Positions 61,901 to 64,000 of a stretch of 64,000 nt of DNA are shown here, piece after piece. The stretch is taken from assembly GCA_018340375.1 (NCBI GenBank), contig JAFFJZ010000017.1, forward strand, positions 3,090,001 to 3,154,000, in the 5' to 3' direction. The notes beneath the pieces were generated by a model. It was not told the origin of the DNA. It saw nothing but the letters and a program-made list of their open reading frames with translations, and did not search any database. Position 1 is the stretch's first letter. Every line of letters starts with the position of its first letter. Origin of the DNA: Gonatopus flavifemur (taxonomy: Eukaryota > Arthropoda > Insecta > Hymenoptera > Dryinidae). A program made the position numbers and the translations under genes.

Positions 61901-62921
61901 TTTTCTGAGCGCACCCATTCCTTTCGACGACAGATTTTCTTGCTGAATTCAACGTAGAAGCGACGTGTCTCATCGTAGGTGGTGCTGTATGGAGTTGTTA
62001 TCGACATACTTCATTGTTATTCTTCACTGAAAAAAAAGTATGGCTCTCACAGCTCTACTATTTATGTATTCTTGCTGTCAGAAGGTATAAGGATGCCAGT
62101 ATAGCTCCTACAGCCGAACGCGTCGCTATCATAGCAATCTGTCGGCTGTGGGAGCTATACTGGCATCCTTATACCTTCTGACAGCAAGAACACATAAATA
62201 GTAGAGCTGTGAAAGCCATACCGTTTTTTCAGTGTTCCCTAGTCAGAATATTTCGTGGAATTTGATTAGAGAATAAGGGGTCTTCCGAAGTAGCTGATCA
62301 TCTGGTCTTGATTAGCTACTTCGGAAGGCTCCTAAGAAATTTAATGGTTTTGATACTGCTCATTGGTATTCAATGAAACTTTTCACCACTTTCAATATTG
62401 TTCTATACACAGAAAAGAACGTTGTCTCCATTCAACATTCGCTGTCTCATAAGTAACGAAAACAATATGTTCCTCTTCCCAAATAAATTTGCTTTGAACT
62501 GCGGAAAAAATTTTCCAGTGCAAGAAAAGTTCGAACCCCAAATGTGAACCGAATCAATAAAATAATAATAATCCCATAATTTCTCAACTCAAAGCAAGTG
62601 TATTCGGAACAAGAAAAATATTTTTTTCGTCACATATGAAATAACGGGTGTTGAATCAAGAAAACGGTTTTTCTATGTAGGATATTCTTACCGGAGTTTA
62701 CAAACATATTTTTAAACTGCGAATACTAATCTTGATTCATTTTATACATGTTCCAAATTAGATTCGTTATGATTTCGAGCGAATGTATCCAGATAAAAAG
62801 AATAATTTGATGAATCGATGGAGTGATGTGAAACAACATATTTTGGAATACGCCACTTACATAAAAGTCAAGACTGTTGCTGCGAAATCTTTAATCACGT
62901 TAATTCCAACATTATCTGGAG
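55934..62921 (+). CDS. Transposon-associated gene C, five exons, partial
   Basis: Exons chosen by splice sites and phase: 55934-55976 (starts MDSISPDVDQQSTA, phase 1), 56330-56651, 58362-58609, 60957-61149 and 62762-62921. Every junction keeps frame if exon 4 has lost one base near 61125. Key blocks: ENLTSFLNRDTDGLIILHGY in exon 2; IDIARLLHLAEEIEKTFKED, then GIYFTSFSK and NASGKLWDHYNYIKRSLKE in exon 3; LKWLRENISPWSKVENDWTT then QIDQGVNL in exon 4; and IRYDFERMYPDKKNNLMNRW in exon 5, which ends at a GTAAAT donor. The protein is a paralogue of B. Family proteins are longer, so a 3' exon is missing or lies beyond 64000. The introns hold at least six fold-back elements. No catalytic motif is recognised. 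The single break could be real or an assembly error. Confidence 0.55.
57149..57250. mobile_element. 37-bp-arm inverted repeat in intron 2 of gene C
   Basis: The left arm 57149-57185 (CATGGCAGCTTCAGCATCAA and on) pairs with the right arm 57214-57250 with only two or three mismatches, around a loop of 28 bases. No target duplication is obvious. Confidence 0.85.
57429..57670. mobile_element. CACTGAGAG MITE with TA flanks
   Basis: The ends are CACTGAGAG and CTCTCAGTG, directly flanked by TA on both sides, as expected for a Tc1/mariner-type target duplication. The arms stay complementary for about 100 bases (GTTGAATAGTCGCCATAAAA on the left faces TTTTATGGCGACTATTCAAT on the right). The left arm has about 15 extra bases (CCGGGAACAATAAA-like). 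The superfamily is inferred from the TA and the TIR only. Confidence 0.75.
57937..58131. mobile_element. Imperfect ~80-bp-arm fold-back
   Basis: The left arm, CTTTAAGAACTTTTTTAG through CAAAGAGTCTCA, pairs imperfectly with the right arm, TGAGACTCTTTGAGAAC through AGAGTTCTTAG. The GAGTCTC / GAGACTC blocks also recur inside each arm. Age appears greater than that of the neighbouring fold-backs. Confidence 0.7.
58768..59014. mobile_element. CACTGTAAAAAA-ended element, 247 bp
   Basis: The left end CACTGTAAAAAAC and right end TTTTTTCACAGTG are near-perfect inverted repeats. The interior is AT-rich with many AAAAAGTT and AACTTTTTT words. Flanks are ATA on the left and TGG on the right, so no target duplication is visible. 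Confidence 0.55.
59217..59397. mobile_element. ~80-bp-arm fold-back nested in the 1.48-kb element
   Basis: The left arm, CCCGAGTAAGAATGTTAATT through GCGGTACTGTTGC, pairs with the right arm, GCAACAGTACTGC through CATTTTTACTTGGG, with scattered mismatches. The arms include TTTCGGTTCGCCAAAC facing GTTTGGCGAAGCCGAAA. Confidence 0.85.
59431..59472. repeat. GT / TATG microsatellite
   Basis: GCGCGCGTGTGTGTGTGCAT is followed by ATATATGTATGTATGTATGT. It is a simple repeat of no known function. Confidence 0.9.
59500..60190. repeat. Diverged internal repeats of the 1.48-kb element
   Basis: Phrases of the type CCGATTGTGATGAAACTTAT, GGTCCCATAGTGGTCCCATA and AAGTTTCATCCCAATCGGTT recur about four times (near 59515, 59620-59700, 59955-60020 and 60105-60185). 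They indicate tandem amplification inside the element, now well diverged. Confidence 0.65.
61474..61618. mobile_element. Near-perfect fold-back, 64-bp arms
   Basis: The left arm 61474-61537 starts CCAGTGAACATTTTCCCCCT and the right arm 61555-61618 ends AGGGGGAAAATGTTCACTGG. The arms differ at very few positions (for example CATCATGCTCTCC against GGAGAACATAATG). The loop is 17 bases. The high identity suggests a recent insertion or ongoing arm conversion. Confidence 0.9.
62025..62234. mobile_element. Fold-back with 93-bp arms, ends CACTGAAAAAA
   Basis: The left arm 62025-62117 and right arm 62142-62234 are almost identical reverse complements (for example GCTGTCAGAAGGTATAAGGA facing TCCTTATACCTTCTGACAGC). 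The loop is 24 bases. The ends are CACTGAAAAAAAAG and GTTTTTTCAGTG, flanked by TT on both sides. It lies in intron 4 of gene C. Confidence 0.9.
62282..62327. repeat. 19-bp-arm hairpin
   Basis: CTTCCGAAGTAGCTGATCA at 62282-62300 pairs with TGATTAGCTACTTCGGAAG at 62309-62327 with one mismatch. The loop is 8 bases. It lies 48 bases after the previous fold-back. Confidence 0.85.
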
Positions 62922-64000
62922 GTAAATTTTAGTGGATCTAATTCTGTTGAAAATGTCAAATATATTCCAATATATTTTCATGAGTCGTGTGACAAAACGA
63001 CATTGTTCTTTAATGAAAATTTATTTCTTACTAGTATTTATGAAGTTTGACCGATGATACTATTGTAAATCAATCAAAAGTAGAATTTCACATAAAATCT
63101 GATACTCTCCAAATTCGAATCAGTGAAGTTCACTGCTCCTCAGTACTTCTTACTCAATAGAATTTTCAGAGTACAAATTTTATAGCGATTGAATATAGAA
63201 TAGTATATCCCGACTAGAAATTTACCCCATGGACCAGATCAGGTAAACCTTGATCCAGATCAGGTCCTGATAAGGCAACCTCATCAGGACCTAACAAGTC
63301 ATGTCACGCTGCACTATTATGAGGACCCCATCAGGAAAGACTAATTAGGATTTTGTGAGGAATTCCTTACTAAAACCTCAAAAATAAATCAAAACTAGGA
63401 TGTTAAAAGGAAACCCCCCATGTAGAAATTGACGAATAGTCCAGTACCGTCTCGATACAGGCTGCCAGTGTGCAACCATTGGCAGACGGTGTCGGTCGGA
63501 CCACGGAAGTAAACGCCAAATAACAAATAACATTCACTACTAAGAACCAATGCCAAAAAAGTTGTGAAATTATAATAATACATCAACAACGAATATTCAG
63601 TAAAATATTCATGCTTTGGCCCAAAATGTTTTTAAAAATAAAAAAAAATGAAATGTGGTCAAAAATCATATTTCAGTGGAGACATAACATTTGCAGGTTA
63701 ACATCACGTTCACTTCGTCCTCAATGTCATGGAGAGAATATTGGAAACCTCGAAGAGAATCGAACCTACCTAAACCAATGCCTACTTAATGTTGCGCAAT
63801 CTAATATCCTAACGCCCTAACGACCTAAGCTAAACCGGTACCACGCGATCGGTTAGAAAACATCAATTGAAGTGACGTGTTTATCCGATTCAATGATTCG
63901 TCGGTTGAATATAATAATCTATGAGCCTGTGTGAAAATTGAAGTTCGGTTGACAGTTTTGAGGTTATAACCTATAAATTTATGGGATAAAAAAATAGATG
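62922..64000. other. AT-rich end of window, no gene seen
   Basis: No continuation of gene C is recognised. A 10-bp-arm hairpin (AGGTCCTGAT / ATCAGGACCT) lies at 63262-63292 within a stretch rich in ATCAGG words. The SINE-like head at 63745-63840 is listed separately. Confidence 0.5.
63745..63840 (-). repeat. tRNA-like SINE head, minus strand (degenerate)
   Basis: On the minus strand, TTAGCTTAGGTC (63822-63834) resembles an A box and GGTTCGATTC (63757-63766) a B box. The segment between them is rich in GGTCGTTAGGGCGTTAGGAT-type words. It shares the layout and the AGGTAGG words with the copy at 44968-45075. No tRNA cloverleaf is apparent. Confidence 0.4.

Overview
The window is eukaryotic nuclear DNA, most likely from an arthropod and probably an insect. 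The evidence is a very large homogeneous satellite array, AT-rich flanking DNA, genes split by short phase-consistent GT/AG introns, many fold-back (MITE-like) elements, tRNA-like SINE heads, and transposon gene families that I recall as multicopy in aphids, wasps, ants and Hydra. I see no prokaryotic operons, no CRISPR and no rRNA. The species cannot be named from this sequence.

Layout. Positions 1 to about 33546 are one uninterrupted head-to-tail satellite of roughly 206 monomers, entering from beyond the left edge. There are two monomer types: B (162 bp) and A (163 bp). They differ in one internal block of about 35 bp. The array is organised in nested higher-order repeats: a 5-monomer unit of about 813 bp, a 25/30-monomer unit of 4.06/4.87 kb, a 34-monomer unit of 5.5-5.6 kb present as a tandem pair, and a block repeated at an offset of 17.5-18.5 kb. 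Many B monomers carry a 17-bp motif that matches the mammalian CENP-B box core at 8 of its 9 fixed positions. A monomers lack it.

From 33547 to 38175 is AT-rich non-coding DNA with small hairpins and short repeats. From 38176 to 43224 lie two plus-strand transposon-type genes: a CACTA/EnSpm (TNP2-like) transposase broken by a single in-frame TGA, and a seven-exon gene ending in a DUF4806 domain, broken by one extra base. From 44968 to 49422 is a nest of repeats: a tRNA-like SINE head, short inverted-repeat elements whose ends resemble CCCTGGTTAAAAAATC, a GC-rich island, and a decayed tandem array of about 65 bp period.

From 49530 to 54813 is a second decayed set: an accessory-type gene (B) and a second transposase-like gene (D). 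The middle of D is missing, and two GC-rich hairpins sit in its place. From 55934 to 62921 is a better preserved paralogue of B (gene C) with five recognisable exons. Its introns are filled with fold-back elements and a 1.5-kb TIR element. The last kilobase holds a minus-strand SINE-like head and no gene.

Overall this looks like the edge of a centromeric or pericentromeric satellite abutting a graveyard of transposons. No gene here clearly serves an ordinary host function. The two transposon gene sets are probably independent elements, each with a transposase and a companion gene. That pairing is inference.
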